This document shows, in pieces, positions 27,230-36,184 of a DNA stretch of 61,293 nucleotides. The stretch comes from Clostridia bacterium (GTDB lineage: Bacteria; Bacillota; Clostridia; Oscillospirales; Acutalibacteraceae), in the NCBI GenBank assembly GCA_017439585.1, contig JAFSIV010000006.1:1-61293 (forward strand), written 5' to 3'. The notes below the pieces were generated by a model. The model worked only from the letters and a program-made list of their open reading frames with translations, searched no databases and was not told the DNA's origin. How positions within the stretch are numbered: the first letter of the stretch is position 1; the number at the start of each line of letters is the position of its first letter. The position numbers and the translations under genes were made by a program.

Positions 27230-27556
27230 ATGGTTGAAATTGTATTTTTTATTATATTTTTATTTTTTGCAGTTTTAGGATTGGCAGAAGTTTTACATAT
27301 TCTAAAATGCCGTTTATTAAAACCTAAAAAAGATATTATTTCATACAGGATAATAATTTTAACAAATGATAATCCTGAAAATCAGCTTCTATATGCTGTC
27401 GAACAGTGCTTGTGGCATTATGGTAATTGCTTTAATCTTGTTGCGATTAATTCGTATCTTAGCTTAGAAAATTTGACCGAATGCGAAAAGATAGCCAAAA
27501 AATATGATATTTATTTTTGTTCGGCAGAAAAATTAGCGAATTTTTTAATCTTATAA
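27230..27556 (+). CDS. Small hypothetical membrane-anchored protein
   Basis: I start at the ATG at 27230, giving 108 residues; a longer frame runs back into the palindromic region and is unlikely. One N-terminal membrane segment (residues 3-22, VEIVFFIIFLFFAVLGLAEV) precedes a cytoplasmic domain of about 80 residues with alternating strands and helices (YRIIILTNDNPENQLLYAVE, then NLVAINSYL, then a helix and YDIYFCS). I do not recognise the family. It lies 25 bases before recD2 on the same strand. The ribosome binding site is weak (GGTGAT). Confidence 0.6.
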   Translation: MVEIVFFIIFLFFAVLGLAEVLHILKCRLLKPKKDIISYRIIILTNDNPENQLLYAVEQCLWHYGNCFNLVAINSYLSLENLTECEKIAKKYDIYFCSAEKLANFLIL

Positions 27557-27581
27557 TTTTTATTTTGAACGGAGGGTTAAT

Positions 27582-29810
27582 ATGCTTGAACAGACGGATA
27601 TTGCAAATGAAAAGATAAGCGGAACTGTTCAAAATATTAACTTCCGCAATGAAGCAAACGGTTATACGGTTGCAACGGTTAAAACAAAAACCGAGGAGCT
27701 TACCGTTGTTGGAATTTTGCCATTCATTTCTGAGGGCGAGGCTGCTGATTTTTACGGCAAATTTATAGTTCACCCAACCTATGGAAGCCAGTTTGCTGCA
27801 GAAACATTTGAAAAGAAAACTCCCGAAGATGCGGCGGCTATTTTGAAATATTTATCGGCAGGAGCGCTTAGAGGAATTGGTCCTGCAACCGCAACTAAAA
27901 TTGTTGAGAAATTTGGAAAAGATTCTTTAAATATAATCGCAGATAATCCCTTAGAGCTTACAACAATTAAGGGTATTTCAAGGCAAAAAGCTTTGTCGGT
28001 TAGCGAGGAATATAAAAAGCAGTATGGTATTAGAGATATAATGTTAATGCTTTCTAAATATAAAATTTCTCCCGATAGATGCCTTGGTATTTATAAAAGA
28101 TTTGGTACTGAATCAATAAAAATTATTAATACAAATCCTTATGTTTTATGCGAAGAAGGATTAGACTTTTTTTTTGAAACTGTTGAGGATATTGCGGCAG
28201 ATTTAGGCATAGATAAGGAAAGTGATAACCGAATTGCCGCAGGAATAGAATATGTTTTGAGGAAGAATCTTGCTAACGGTCATACCTGCTTGCCGAGGGA
28301 CAAGTTTATAGCAGTTGCCGCTCGTTTGCTCGAATGCAAAGAGGATTTGGTTGATATAACCTGCGACAGATTAATTGATTGTTTTAGACTTGAAAGCTTT
28401 GAAATTGAAAACGACGAGTTTTTAGCATTACCTAAGTATTATTCGGCTGAGCGATATATTGCCGCCCGTATGCTTTCGGTTAAGGAATTTATTAATTCTA
28501 GGATAACGGTTGACAAGCTCGAAATAGAAAATGTTGAGAATAGGCTTAATATCAAATTTGAGGAACTTCAAAAAAAGGCAATATTCGAGGCTTTTGACAG
28601 CGGTATTTTGGTTTTAACGGGAGGTCCAGGTACAGGAAAAACCACCACTTTAAACGCGATAATTAAGCTCTTTGAAAACAGAGACCTTGAAATTGAACTT
28701 GCGGCGCCAACCGGCAGAGCCGCAAAAAGAATGAGCGAGCTAACAGGCAGAGAAGCCAAAACAATACATAGGCTTTTAGAGGTTGAATGGGGAGAGGGTG
28801 ACGAGCGAAGATTCGCCCGAAATGAAAAAAATCCGTTAAGCTGCGAGGTCATTATTATCGACGAGGCTTCTATGATAGATTCGCTTTTGTTTTGCGATTT
28901 ATTAAAGGCATTAAAGCTTTCTTGCAGAATAATTATAGTCGGCGATTCAGACCAGCTTCCGAGTATAGCCGCAGGAAATATTTTAGGGGATATTTTATCT
29001 TCAAACCGTTTCCCTTCAATTTGTCTTAAAAAGGTGTTCAGGCAAGCCGCGAAAAGCAAAATTGTATCAAATGCCCATGCGATTATAAATAACGAGGCGG
29101 CTGATTTTAGCGATAAAACTTCGGATTGCTTTTTTATTGAAAGGCAAAATAAGTATTCAGCAGTAAACTCGGTTTTAGAGCTTGTTACCGAGCGTTTGCC
29201 TAATGCTTATAATATAAATCCAATAACTGATGTTCAGATTTTATGTCCATCAAAGAAGCTTGATACTGGTACTATAAATCTTAATAATCTGCTTCAAGAA
29301 AGGCTAAATCCTTTGAAAAAAGGTGAGCAGCAGTTGTTTTTTAAAGGCTTTTATCTTCGTGTTGGCGATAAGGTTATGCAAATTAAAAACAATTATGATT
29401 TGCAGTTTAAAAGAGATAACGGAGAGTTTGGTACAGGCGTTTTTAACGGTGATGTTGGTTTTATTACCGATATTGATAAAAGAGCTTCTATACTTAAAGT
29501 AAGATATGACGATCGCGTTGTTACATATTTTTCGGAGGACTTAAATCAGTTAGAACTAGCCTATGCTGTAACTGTTCATAAAAGTCAGGGAAGCGAATAT
29601 GATTATGTTATTTTGCCTCTTTGTGATGTACCATCTAAGCTTAAATACCGAAATCTTTTATATACTGCCGTAACACGAGCTAAAAAAATGCTTATTTGTG
29701 TTGGTAGTATGTCGGTTTGGAACGATATGGCGGCTAATGATAAAAAAACCTTGCGGTATACAATGCTTAAAAATTTCTTAGAAAATGAGCAAAATAATGA
29801 ATTTTTTTAA
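27582..29810 (+). CDS. recD2: RecD2 ATP-dependent DNA helicase
   Basis: This 742-residue 5'-3' superfamily 1B helicase has an N-terminal OB-like region, helix-hairpin-helix motifs (GIGPATATKIVEKFG, TIKGISRQKA), Walker A GGPGTGKTTT (Lys353), Walker B IIIDEASMID (Asp427-Glu428) and the C-terminal motif VTVHKSQGSEYDYVIL with TAVTRAKK. The long N-terminal extension and absence of recB/recC identify the RecD2/YrrC branch, which acts in replication-fork and mismatch repair in B. subtilis. GGAGGG precedes the ATG. Its end overlaps comFC by 26 bases. Confidence 0.95.
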   Translation: MLEQTDIANEKISGTVQNINFRNEANGYTVATVKTKTEELTVVGILPFISEGEAADFYGKFIVHPTYGSQFAAETFEKKTPEDAAAILKYLSAGALRGIGPATATKIVEKFGKDSLNIIADNPLELTTIKGISRQKALSVSEEYKKQYGIRDIMLMLSKYKISPDRCLGIYKRFGTESIKIINTNPYVLCEEGLDFFFETVEDIAADLGIDKESDNRIAAGIEYVLRKNLANGHTCLPRDKFIAVAARLLECKEDLVDITCDRLIDCFRLESFEIENDEFLALPKYYSAERYIAARMLSVKEFINSRITVDKLEIENVENRLNIKFEELQKKAIFEAFDSGILVLTGGPGTGKTTTLNAIIKLFENRDLEIELAAPTGRAAKRMSELTGREAKTIHRLLEVEWGEGDERRFARNEKNPLSCEVIIIDEASMIDSLLFCDLLKALKLSCRIIIVGDSDQLPSIAAGNILGDILSSNRFPSICLKKVFRQAAKSKIVSNAHAIINNEAADFSDKTSDCFFIERQNKYSAVNSVLELVTERLPNAYNINPITDVQILCPSKKLDTGTINLNNLLQERLNPLKKGEQQLFFKGFYLRVGDKVMQIKNNYDLQFKRDNGEFGTGVFNGDVGFITDIDKRASILKVRYDDRVVTYFSEDLNQLELAYAVTVHKSQGSEYDYVILPLCDVPSKLKYRNLLYTAVTRAKKMLICVGSMSVWNDMAANDKKTLRYTMLKNFLENEQNNEFF

Positions 29811-30495
29811 AATAGTATTATCGGCGATATATCCAAATAGGTGTGTCGCTTGCGGTGAGATTATCCCTGAGGAAGAAAGTTTGTGCGAGTTTTGCTCTGA
29901 GTTTATTGAGGTTTGTGATTCTTCAAAGCTTTGCATAAAATGTGGTTCTTTAAAGAAAAATTGCTTTTGCAACAAAAGAAGCTTTTATTTTGATGGCTTT
30001 GTTGCACCGTTTCTTAATGATAAAATAGCAAGAAAAGTGGTTTACAGTTTTAAACTTAACAGAAAAGAAAGGTATTGCCGTTTTTTAGCCGAAAGAATGG
30101 CAGTTACCGTAAAACAATGTTATGATGTTGATTTTGATTATGTAACCTATGTGCCTATGAAAATTTCAACGGTATTCTCTCGAGGTTTCAATCAAAGTTA
30201 CTTGCTAGCTAAGGAGTTATCTAAGAGTTTAGATATTCCGTTAGGATTTAGATTTTTAAAATGTGTTAAAAATAACAAACCGCAACATGAATTATCAGGT
30301 AAAGAAAGATTTGAAAATGTTAAAGGTATGTATTCTTCGGTTGATTTACCTTCGGGTGCAAATATTCTCTTGGTTGACGATATTAAAACAACGGGTGCCA
30401 CTTTAAACGAATGCGCAAAAGAGCTTTATAAGTCGGGCGCAGGCTCGGTTTATTGTGTTGCGGCGCTTTTAAGTGATAAAAAGAAAGGAAAATAA
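29785..30495 (+). CDS. comFC: ComF-family phosphoribosyltransferase-like protein
   Basis: The protein has 236 residues. A Cys-rich N-terminus (CVACGEII, CEFCSEF, CIKCGSLKKNCFC) suggests a zinc site, followed by a type I phosphoribosyltransferase fold with the PRPP loop LLVDDIKTTGATL near residue 195. ComFC is needed for DNA uptake in competent bacteria, but the family is widespread in species not known to be competent. The start could be at 29785 or four codons later at 29797; both overlap recD2. No comFA helicase is adjacent. Confidence 0.88.
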   Translation: MSKIMNFFKIVLSAIYPNRCVACGEIIPEEESLCEFCSEFIEVCDSSKLCIKCGSLKKNCFCNKRSFYFDGFVAPFLNDKIARKVVYSFKLNRKERYCRFLAERMAVTVKQCYDVDFDYVTYVPMKISTVFSRGFNQSYLLAKELSKSLDIPLGFRFLKCVKNNKPQHELSGKERFENVKGMYSSVDLPSGANILLVDDIKTTGATLNECAKELYKSGAGSVYCVAALLSDKKKGK

Positions 30496-30496
30496 T

Positions 30497-31519
30497 ATGG
30501 CAACAGATATTGGAATAGATTTAGGAACTTCTAAAACTGTTATATTTTCAAGCTCAAAAATCGTGCTTGAAAAACCAAATAAGGTAACGGTCGACGCTGA
30601 CACTTGGGAGCCGGTTTATTTTGGCGAGAGAGCTAAGCAGACTTTGGGGAGAACTCCTGAGAGCTTAATGTGTATCAGTCCCATTGAGCATGGTGTTATT
30701 GCGGATTATGATATAGCTGAGGCTATGCTTAAAAAATATATGGCAACCGCCTTTGGAAGTAAAATAATGCGTCCTCGAATTATGGCAACATTACCGCCTG
30801 GTCTTACCGAGCTTCAACACCACTCGCTTGCAAATGTTGTTGAGGCGGCAGGAGGCAGAAATATTTCGGTTATTGAAGGACCATTAGCCACCGCATTTGG
30901 TTTAGGTCTCGATTTGGAAACTCCTCGCGGAAGCTTGATAGTTGATATTGGCGCAGGAACTACCGATATTGCGGTTATTTCAATGGGTGGTATTGCGGTT
31001 TGTGATTGCCTTAAAACCGCTTCGCTTGATTTTGACGCGCAGATTATCAGATATATCAGAAAAGAATACAATGTTGAAATAGGACCTTTAACCGCCGAAT
31101 CTATTAAAATCAAAATCGGTTCTGCTATAAAACGCGATTTAGAGGTTGCTATTATGGCAAATGGGAGAAATGTTTTTTCAGGGCTTCCTGAAAGCTTTGA
31201 AATTTCAAGCGGTGAAGTTTATGAGGCAATTTCTGATACGGTTAATGCAATTTGCAATGGTATTAGATTAGTGCTTAATAAAACTAATCCCGATTTAGTC
31301 TCAGATATTATGGCAGACGGACTTTATTTAACAGGCGGCGGCTCTCAGCTGGTTGGTCTTGATAGTAAAATATCAGATTACTTAGGCATTAAGGTGCATA
31401 CGGTTGAGAATCCGTCATACAGCGTTGTTAAAGGCGCGGCTGTGGCACTGAGTAAACCTAATTTGCTTAAAAATATTGATTATCAATTAAGAAGTATTAA
31501 AGAACTTGAAATCAAATAA
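30497..31519 (+). CDS. mreB: MreB/Mbl-family actin-like cell-shape protein
   Basis: I start at the ATG eight bases after AAAGGAA, giving 340 residues. Actin-fold signatures are present: phosphate 1 DIGIDLGTSKT, connect/phosphate 2 IVDIGAGTTDIAVIS and the adenosine motif LTGGGSQL. It organises lateral wall synthesis along the membrane. No mreC, mreD or rodA follow; isolated copies in Firmicutes are often Mbl or MreBH, so the exact paralogue is uncertain. The next gene begins after the aromatic leader region. Confidence 0.9.
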   Translation: MATDIGIDLGTSKTVIFSSSKIVLEKPNKVTVDADTWEPVYFGERAKQTLGRTPESLMCISPIEHGVIADYDIAEAMLKKYMATAFGSKIMRPRIMATLPPGLTELQHHSLANVVEAAGGRNISVIEGPLATAFGLGLDLETPRGSLIVDIGAGTTDIAVISMGGIAVCDCLKTASLDFDAQIIRYIRKEYNVEIGPLTAESIKIKIGSAIKRDLEVAIMANGRNVFSGLPESFEISSGEVYEAISDTVNAICNGIRLVLNKTNPDLVSDIMADGLYLTGGGSQLVGLDSKISDYLGIKVHTVENPSYSVVKGAAVALSKPNLLKNIDYQLRSIKELEIK

Positions 31520-31561
31520 ATTTTAATGCTTTAAATAATTAAAGTTTTTTGCGCTTTTGGG

Positions 31562-31590
31562 TTGACAAATGGAAATTTTTGCAGTAAAAT
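31562..31590 (+). promoter_or_regulatory. Promoter of the aromatic amino acid operon
   Basis: Consensus TTGACA at 31562-31567 and TAAAAT at 31585-31590 with 17 bases between; transcription should start near 31597, just before the leader peptide's ribosome binding site. Confidence 0.85.
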
Positions 31591-31617
31591 ATTTTATAGT
31601 TTTTTAATTTGAAAGAG

Positions 31618-31722
31618 GTGGACAGCGTGTTTAAATCTTATTTTATTAACTTTTTTTACTTTATAATCACGGACTGTCTGTACCCGATTAAAGCTAGTAT
31701 TTAATCTTTTACATTCAGCCCG
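31618..31722 (+). promoter_or_regulatory. Alternative RNA pairings of the aromatic attenuator
   Basis: Segment 1 (31621-31629, including the leader start codon) pairs with segment 2 (31668-31678): CGTG with CACG, then GACAG with CTGTC across a 2-base bulge. Segment 2 can instead pair with segment 3: CGGACTG (31670-31676) with CAGCCCG (31716-31722), 6 of 7 pairs, which takes the 5' arm away from the terminator. A ribosome stalled on the aromatic codons would cover segment 1 and free segment 2. Pairings were found by eye. Confidence 0.65.
31627..31704 (+). CDS. Phe/Tyr-rich leader peptide of the aromatic operon attenuator
   Basis: A 25-codon frame starts at GTG with AGAGGTG six bases upstream and ends in TAA. 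Eight of 25 residues are aromatic: Phe at 2, 6, 9, 10 and 12, Tyr at 5, 11 and 19, with FFYF at 9-12. It lies between the operon promoter and an intrinsic terminator, directly upstream of phenylalanine/shikimate genes. This is the arrangement of ribosome-mediated attenuation: when charged tRNA-Phe or tRNA-Tyr is scarce the ribosome stalls here and the terminator should not form. It is too short to be an enzyme. Confidence 0.82.
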   Translation: MFKSYFINFFYFIITDCLYPIKASI

Positions 31723-31761
31723 CATTCGTTGTACTTATGTATACGAGTGGCGGGCTTTTTT
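31717..31761 (+). terminator. Leader terminator (attenuator) of the aromatic operon
   Basis: AGCCCGC (31717-31723) pairs with GCGGGCT (31750-31756) and the stem extends by ATTCGT/ACGAGT past a one-base bulge; a run of six T follows. It ends 30 bases before the first structural gene, so it regulates the operon and does not end an upstream gene. Confidence 0.9.
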
Positions 31762-31790
31762 AAATAATAAAAATGAAGAGGTTTTAATTT

Positions 31791-32975
31791 ATGTTTTCAG
31801 AAAAAATGATGGAGCTTGGTAAAAAGCGTTCGGTTATAAGAGAAATTTTTGAATATGGAAATTTGAGAAGAAGCCAAATAGGAGCAGAAAATGTTTTTGA
31901 TTTCAGTCTAGGAAACCCCAGTATTCCTGCTCCCGATGTGGTTAATGATGTTATGGTTGATTTAATAAAGAATAAGCCATCGGTAGCGCTTCACGGGTAT
32001 ACATCTGCTCAGGGAGATGCAGGAGTTAGAAAAGCTATTGCAGATAATATTAATGAGCGATTTTGTGCTGATGCCAAACCTGAGCTTATTTATATGACCT
32101 GCGGTGCGGCGGCATCTTTAACAATAACATTAAATGCTTTATTAAATGTGGGGGATGAGGTGGTTTTATTAGCACCATTTTTCCCTGAATACAGAGTGTT
32201 TGTTGAAAAAGCGGGCGGTGTTGTTAAAACGGTTAAATGCCGCGAAGAAGATTTTCAAATTGATTTTTTAGCGCTCGAAGAGGTTATAACCAAGAAAACC
32301 AAGGCAATTATTATAAATTCTCCTAATAATCCAAGTGGTGCAGTTTTAAATCGCGAAACAATAACCCTATTAGCAGAGTTGTTGAATAAAAAAGCTGATG
32401 AATTTGGTACTGATATATATGTTTTGGCAGACGAGCCATACAGGGAATTGGTTTACAATGATTTAGAAGTGCCATATATACCTAATTTCTATGATAATAC
32501 GGTTGTTTGCTATTCGTTTAGCAAATCCTTGTCATTACCGGGTGAACGTATAGGTTATATATATGTATCCTCAAAAGCTAAAAATTATGGCGATTTATAT
32601 GCCGCAGTTTGTGGTGCCGGTAGAGCGTTGGGCTTTGTTTGTGCTCCTAGTCTTTTGCAGTATACAGTAAAAGAGGTTTTAGGAAAAACAGCTGATATCT
32701 CGGTTTATGAAAAAAACCGTAATTTGCTTTATAATGCTTTAACTTCTTATGGTTATACCGCAGTCCGACCTGACGGTGCGTTTTATTTGTTTATTAAATC
32801 TCCCGAAGCAGACGCAAATGCTTTTTGCGAAAGAGCTAAAAAATATGAGCTATTATTAGTTCCCGGCGATGATTTTGGTTATGAAGGTTATGTTAGAATA
32901 AGCTATTGCGTTAGCACTGAGATGATTGAAAAGGCTTTGCCGGAGTTTGAAAAATTAATCAATGAATATAAATAA
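31791..32975 (+). CDS. Class I aminotransferase, probably aromatic
   Basis: This 394-residue PLP enzyme of the aspartate aminotransferase fold I has a PLP lysine in YSFSKSLSLPGERIGY and the NSPNNPSGAV loop. First gene of the aromatic operon, it probably performs the final transamination to phenylalanine and tyrosine, or acts on prephenate. Its ribosome binding site is GAGG at about 31777, after the attenuator. A general aspartate role is possible; position and regulation argue for an aromatic one. Confidence 0.88.
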   Translation: MFSEKMMELGKKRSVIREIFEYGNLRRSQIGAENVFDFSLGNPSIPAPDVVNDVMVDLIKNKPSVALHGYTSAQGDAGVRKAIADNINERFCADAKPELIYMTCGAAASLTITLNALLNVGDEVVLLAPFFPEYRVFVEKAGGVVKTVKCREEDFQIDFLALEEVITKKTKAIIINSPNNPSGAVLNRETITLLAELLNKKADEFGTDIYVLADEPYRELVYNDLEVPYIPNFYDNTVVCYSFSKSLSLPGERIGYIYVSSKAKNYGDLYAAVCGAGRALGFVCAPSLLQYTVKEVLGKTADISVYEKNRNLLYNALTSYGYTAVRPDGAFYLFIKSPEADANAFCERAKKYELLLVPGDDFGYEGYVRISYCVSTEMIEKALPEFEKLINEYK

Positions 32976-32984
32976 GGTGAAATA

Positions 32985-34073
32985 ATGTCCGAGCTTGATA
33001 TTGCAAGAAAAAATATTAATGATATAGATAAAAAAATGGCGGCGCTTTTTGAAGAGCGTATGAGAGAAGTTAAAAAGGTGGCAGAGTATAAGCGAGAGTA
33101 TGGTTTGCAAGTGTTTGACAGTGGTCGTGAAGCTCAAATTTTAGAAAAAAATTCTGAACTTATTAAAGACGAAAGCTTAAAACAATATTACATAAATTTT
33201 TTGCAGAGCAATATGGATATTTCAAAAAATTATCAGCACCGCCTTTTAGAAGGAATGACGGTAGCTTTCAGCGGTGTTGAGGGCGCATTTGCAAATATTG
33301 CCGCAAATAAGGTTTTTCCAGATGCTTTGGCAAAAGCTTTTCCTGATTTTAAATCCGCCTATAATTCGGTGGTTTCGGGTGAGTGCGACTGCGTTATTTT
33401 GCCTATTGAAAACAGTTATAACGGCGATGTTGGTCAGGTTATGGATTTAGCCTTTTTCGGACCCCTTTTCATAAACGGTGTATATGATATTTCGGTTGTT
33501 CAAAATCTTTTGGCAGTTAAAGGAACTACCGTTGATGAGGTTAAAACCGTTATAAGTCATCCTCAGGCTCTCGGTCAATGCGCTTCATATATTAAAAAAC
33601 ACGGTTTTGAAACCTTAGAGACGGTTAACACCGCAGTTGCAGTAAAACAGGTGGCAGACTGGGGAAGACATGATGTTGCCGCAATAGGAAGCGAAGAAGC
33701 GGGTATTAAATTTGGTCTTAAAAAGCTTGAAGCTCATATTAACGAAAGCAATAATAATACTACAAGATTTGCAGTTTTTTCAAGAACTGCAAATGTAAAC
33801 TTAAATACCGATAATCATTTTATTATGCTGTTTACTGTAACTAATGAAGCAGGCTCTCTCGGAAAGGCTATTTCGATTATAGGTGATAACGGATTTAACC
33901 TTAAAGCCTTAAAAAGCAGACCAACAAAGGAACTTATTTGGAATTATTACTTCTTTGTTGAGGGTGAGGGTAATATAAATAGCGAGCAGGGCAAAAAAAT
34001 GATTGATGAACTCAAAGCTAAATGCAGTGTGTTAAAGGTTTTGGGTAGTTTTGAAAAAGAAATTTTACTTTAA
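32985..34073 (+). CDS. pheA: Bifunctional chorismate mutase / prephenate dehydratase
   Basis: The enzyme has 362 residues in three parts: an AroQ-type chorismate mutase helix bundle (1-85, with DIDKKMAALFEERM and VAEYKREYG), a prephenate dehydratase domain (about 90-265, VAFSGVEGAFANIAA, PIENSYNGDVGQV, catalytic NNTTRFAVF), and an ACT domain (about 275-355, TNEAGSLGKAISIIGDNG with LKSRPTK) that binds phenylalanine for feedback inhibition. It commits chorismate to phenylalanine, which explains the Phe-rich leader. No prephenate dehydrogenase (TyrA) is in the operon. Confidence 0.96.
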   Translation: MSELDIARKNINDIDKKMAALFEERMREVKKVAEYKREYGLQVFDSGREAQILEKNSELIKDESLKQYYINFLQSNMDISKNYQHRLLEGMTVAFSGVEGAFANIAANKVFPDALAKAFPDFKSAYNSVVSGECDCVILPIENSYNGDVGQVMDLAFFGPLFINGVYDISVVQNLLAVKGTTVDEVKTVISHPQALGQCASYIKKHGFETLETVNTAVAVKQVADWGRHDVAAIGSEEAGIKFGLKKLEAHINESNNNTTRFAVFSRTANVNLNTDNHFIMLFTVTNEAGSLGKAISIIGDNGFNLKALKSRPTKELIWNYYFFVEGEGNINSEQGKKMIDELKAKCSVLKVLGSFEKEILL

Positions 34074-34086
34074 GGAAGTCTTTAAT

Positions 34087-35088
34087 ATGATAATTCCTGT
34101 TAAAACCTCGATTGGAGAATATAATATTATTCTTGAAAGAGGAAGCATAAATTGTTTAAATAAATATTTAAAATTAGACCGCAAGGTTTTAATTGTTACG
34201 GATAGCGGCGTGCCTGTTGAATATTCAAAGGCGGTATCTAGCCAGTGCGATGAAGCCTATGTTATAACTATACCTCAGGGTGAGGCTTCGAAAAGCTTCG
34301 ATAATTTTAAATATTTGTTATCTGAAATGCTGGAACTAGGGTTTACAAGAACCGACTGTGTTGTTGCAGTAGGCGGCGGTGTTGTCGGCGATTTGGCAGG
34401 CTTTGTTGCGGCTTCTTATATGCGAGGAATTTCATTTTATAACATACCAACAACTATTCTTTCTCAGGTTGATTCTTCAATAGGCGGTAAGGTTGCAATA
34501 GATTTTGAGGGATATAAAAACATAGTTGGTGCTTTTTATCCGCCAAAAGCAGTTGTTATTGATGCTAATACCTTAAAAACCTTGCCTCAAAGACAAATTT
34601 CTAACGGACTTAGCGAGTCTGTAAAAATGGCAATGACCTTTGATAAAGATTTATTTTCGGTTTTTGAGGAAAAAGAAGTATTAGAAAATTTAGATTTGAT
34701 TATTGAAAAATCACTTAGAATTAAAAAAATGGTTGTGGAAAAAGATGAAAAAGAAGCAGGTCTTAGAAAGGTTTTAAACTTTGGGCATACTTTGGGACAC
34801 GCTATTGAAAGTGAGAACGAAATGCAGAATTTGTATCACGGAGAATGTGTTTCTCTCGGAATGATACCGATGTGTTCTGAAAATGCAAGTGTTAGACTTT
34901 TAAATGTGCTTAATAAATTAAATCTTCCAACTAAAATAGAGTTTAATAAAGAGAAAATTTTTGAAGCAATACGCCATGATAAAAAAATGGATGGCGATAA
35001 TATAACAGTTGTTTTTTGCGAGGAAATTGGCAGTTTCGAAATGAAAACTTTGCCGATTGAGAGTCTTTTGAATAGGTTAGAGGGGTGA
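34087..35088 (+). CDS. aroB: 3-Dehydroquinate synthase
   Basis: I start at the ATG eight bases after AAGGAAG, giving 333 residues; a longer frame overlaps pheA without a ribosome binding site. NAD-binding GGGVVGDLAGFVAASYMRG, substrate residues in SQVDSSIGGKVAID and the metal-binding His of LNFGHTLGHAIE and YHGECVSLGM are present. It makes dehydroquinate from DAHP, the second shikimate step. Confidence 0.96.
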   Translation: MIIPVKTSIGEYNIILERGSINCLNKYLKLDRKVLIVTDSGVPVEYSKAVSSQCDEAYVITIPQGEASKSFDNFKYLLSEMLELGFTRTDCVVAVGGGVVGDLAGFVAASYMRGISFYNIPTTILSQVDSSIGGKVAIDFEGYKNIVGAFYPPKAVVIDANTLKTLPQRQISNGLSESVKMAMTFDKDLFSVFEEKEVLENLDLIIEKSLRIKKMVVEKDEKEAGLRKVLNFGHTLGHAIESENEMQNLYHGECVSLGMIPMCSENASVRLLNVLNKLNLPTKIEFNKEKIFEAIRHDKKMDGDNITVVFCEEIGSFEMKTLPIESLLNRLEG

Positions 35089-35092
35089 AAAT

Positions 35093-36184
35093 ATGAAAAA
35101 TGTTTTGGGTAATAACTTAACGGTTACTCTTTTTGGCGAGAGTCATGGTGAGGCTATCGGTGCAGTTTTGGACGGTATGCCTGCCGGTATTAAGGTTGAT
35201 GAGGCTTTTATAAATCATCAGCTTGATTTAAGAAAACCTTATGGTAAAATTTCAACCCCAAGAAAAGAAACGGATAATTTTAAGATTGTAAGCGGTGTTT
35301 TTGATAGGTTTACAACAGGTTCACCCATTTGCATTTTAATCCCTAATGATAATACGAAATCTGCCGATTATGGCGAATTAAAAAATAAAATGCGCCCTTC
35401 TCATGCCGATTTTGTGGCTTTTAATAAATATAACGGCTTTGCAGATTTCAGAGGCGGAGGTCATTTTAGCGGAAGAATAACTGCAGCTTTGGTGGCGGCA
35501 GGTTCTATTTTAATTTCTGCCTTAGAACAAAAAGGAATTTTAATTGGAAGTCATATTTCGCGTTTGGCTAATGTTGAGGATAACGCATTTTCTAATTTTG
35601 AGAATGATATAAACTCTTTAAATCAAAAGCAGTTTGCAGTTTTAGACGATGAAATTGCATATAAAATGCAAGAAAAGATTTTAGAGGCAGCTAAAATTGG
35701 GGACAGCGTTGGCGGTGTTATCGAAACTGCTGTTATTGGTATGCCGATAGGAATTGGTGAGCCTTGGTTTGATACGGTTGAAGGAATGCTCTCGAAGGCT
35801 TTATTTTCTGTGCCTGCGGTTAAAGGTGTTGAATTTGGTTTAGGCTTTAAAATTTCAGACCTTAAAGGTAGCGAGGCAAACGACGAGTTTTATTATGACG
35901 GTGATACCGTTAAAACCAAAACCAATAACAACGGCGGTATTAATGGCGGTATAACAAACGGTATGCCGATAATTTTCAAAACTGCAATTAAGCCGACTCC
36001 GACTATAAGCATTGAGCAAAACACAATAGATATTAAAGAAAAAGCAAACACTGTTTTATCCGCCAGAGGTAGACACGACCCTTGCATTGTTCATAGAGCA
36101 AGAGTAGTTATTGATAGTGTTACAGCTTTGGTTATTGCCGATTTACTTATTGGAAAATTTGGCACAGATTGGATGGCTAAATAA
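35093..36184 (+). CDS. aroC: Chorismate synthase
   Basis: The enzyme has 363 residues with the family blocks FGESHGEAIGAVLDGMPAG, RPSHADFVAFNKY, DFRGGGHFSGR and the C-terminal RGRHDPCIVHRA. This FMN-dependent enzyme converts EPSP to chorismate, the last common step. It begins four bases after aroB and overlaps the next gene by one base (TAATG). Confidence 0.97.
   Translation: MKNVLGNNLTVTLFGESHGEAIGAVLDGMPAGIKVDEAFINHQLDLRKPYGKISTPRKETDNFKIVSGVFDRFTTGSPICILIPNDNTKSADYGELKNKMRPSHADFVAFNKYNGFADFRGGGHFSGRITAALVAAGSILISALEQKGILIGSHISRLANVEDNAFSNFENDINSLNQKQFAVLDDEIAYKMQEKILEAAKIGDSVGGVIETAVIGMPIGIGEPWFDTVEGMLSKALFSVPAVKGVEFGLGFKISDLKGSEANDEFYYDGDTVKTKTNNNGGINGGITNGMPIIFKTAIKPTPTISIEQNTIDIKEKANTVLSARGRHDPCIVHRARVVIDSVTALVIADLLIGKFGTDWMAK

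Noticed and set aside
31561-31790. A T-box riboswitch controlling the aromatic operon
   Set aside because: The leader is only about 165 bases from promoter to terminator and I could not find the conserved T-box segment or a specifier loop; a translated Phe/Tyr-rich frame explains the structure better.
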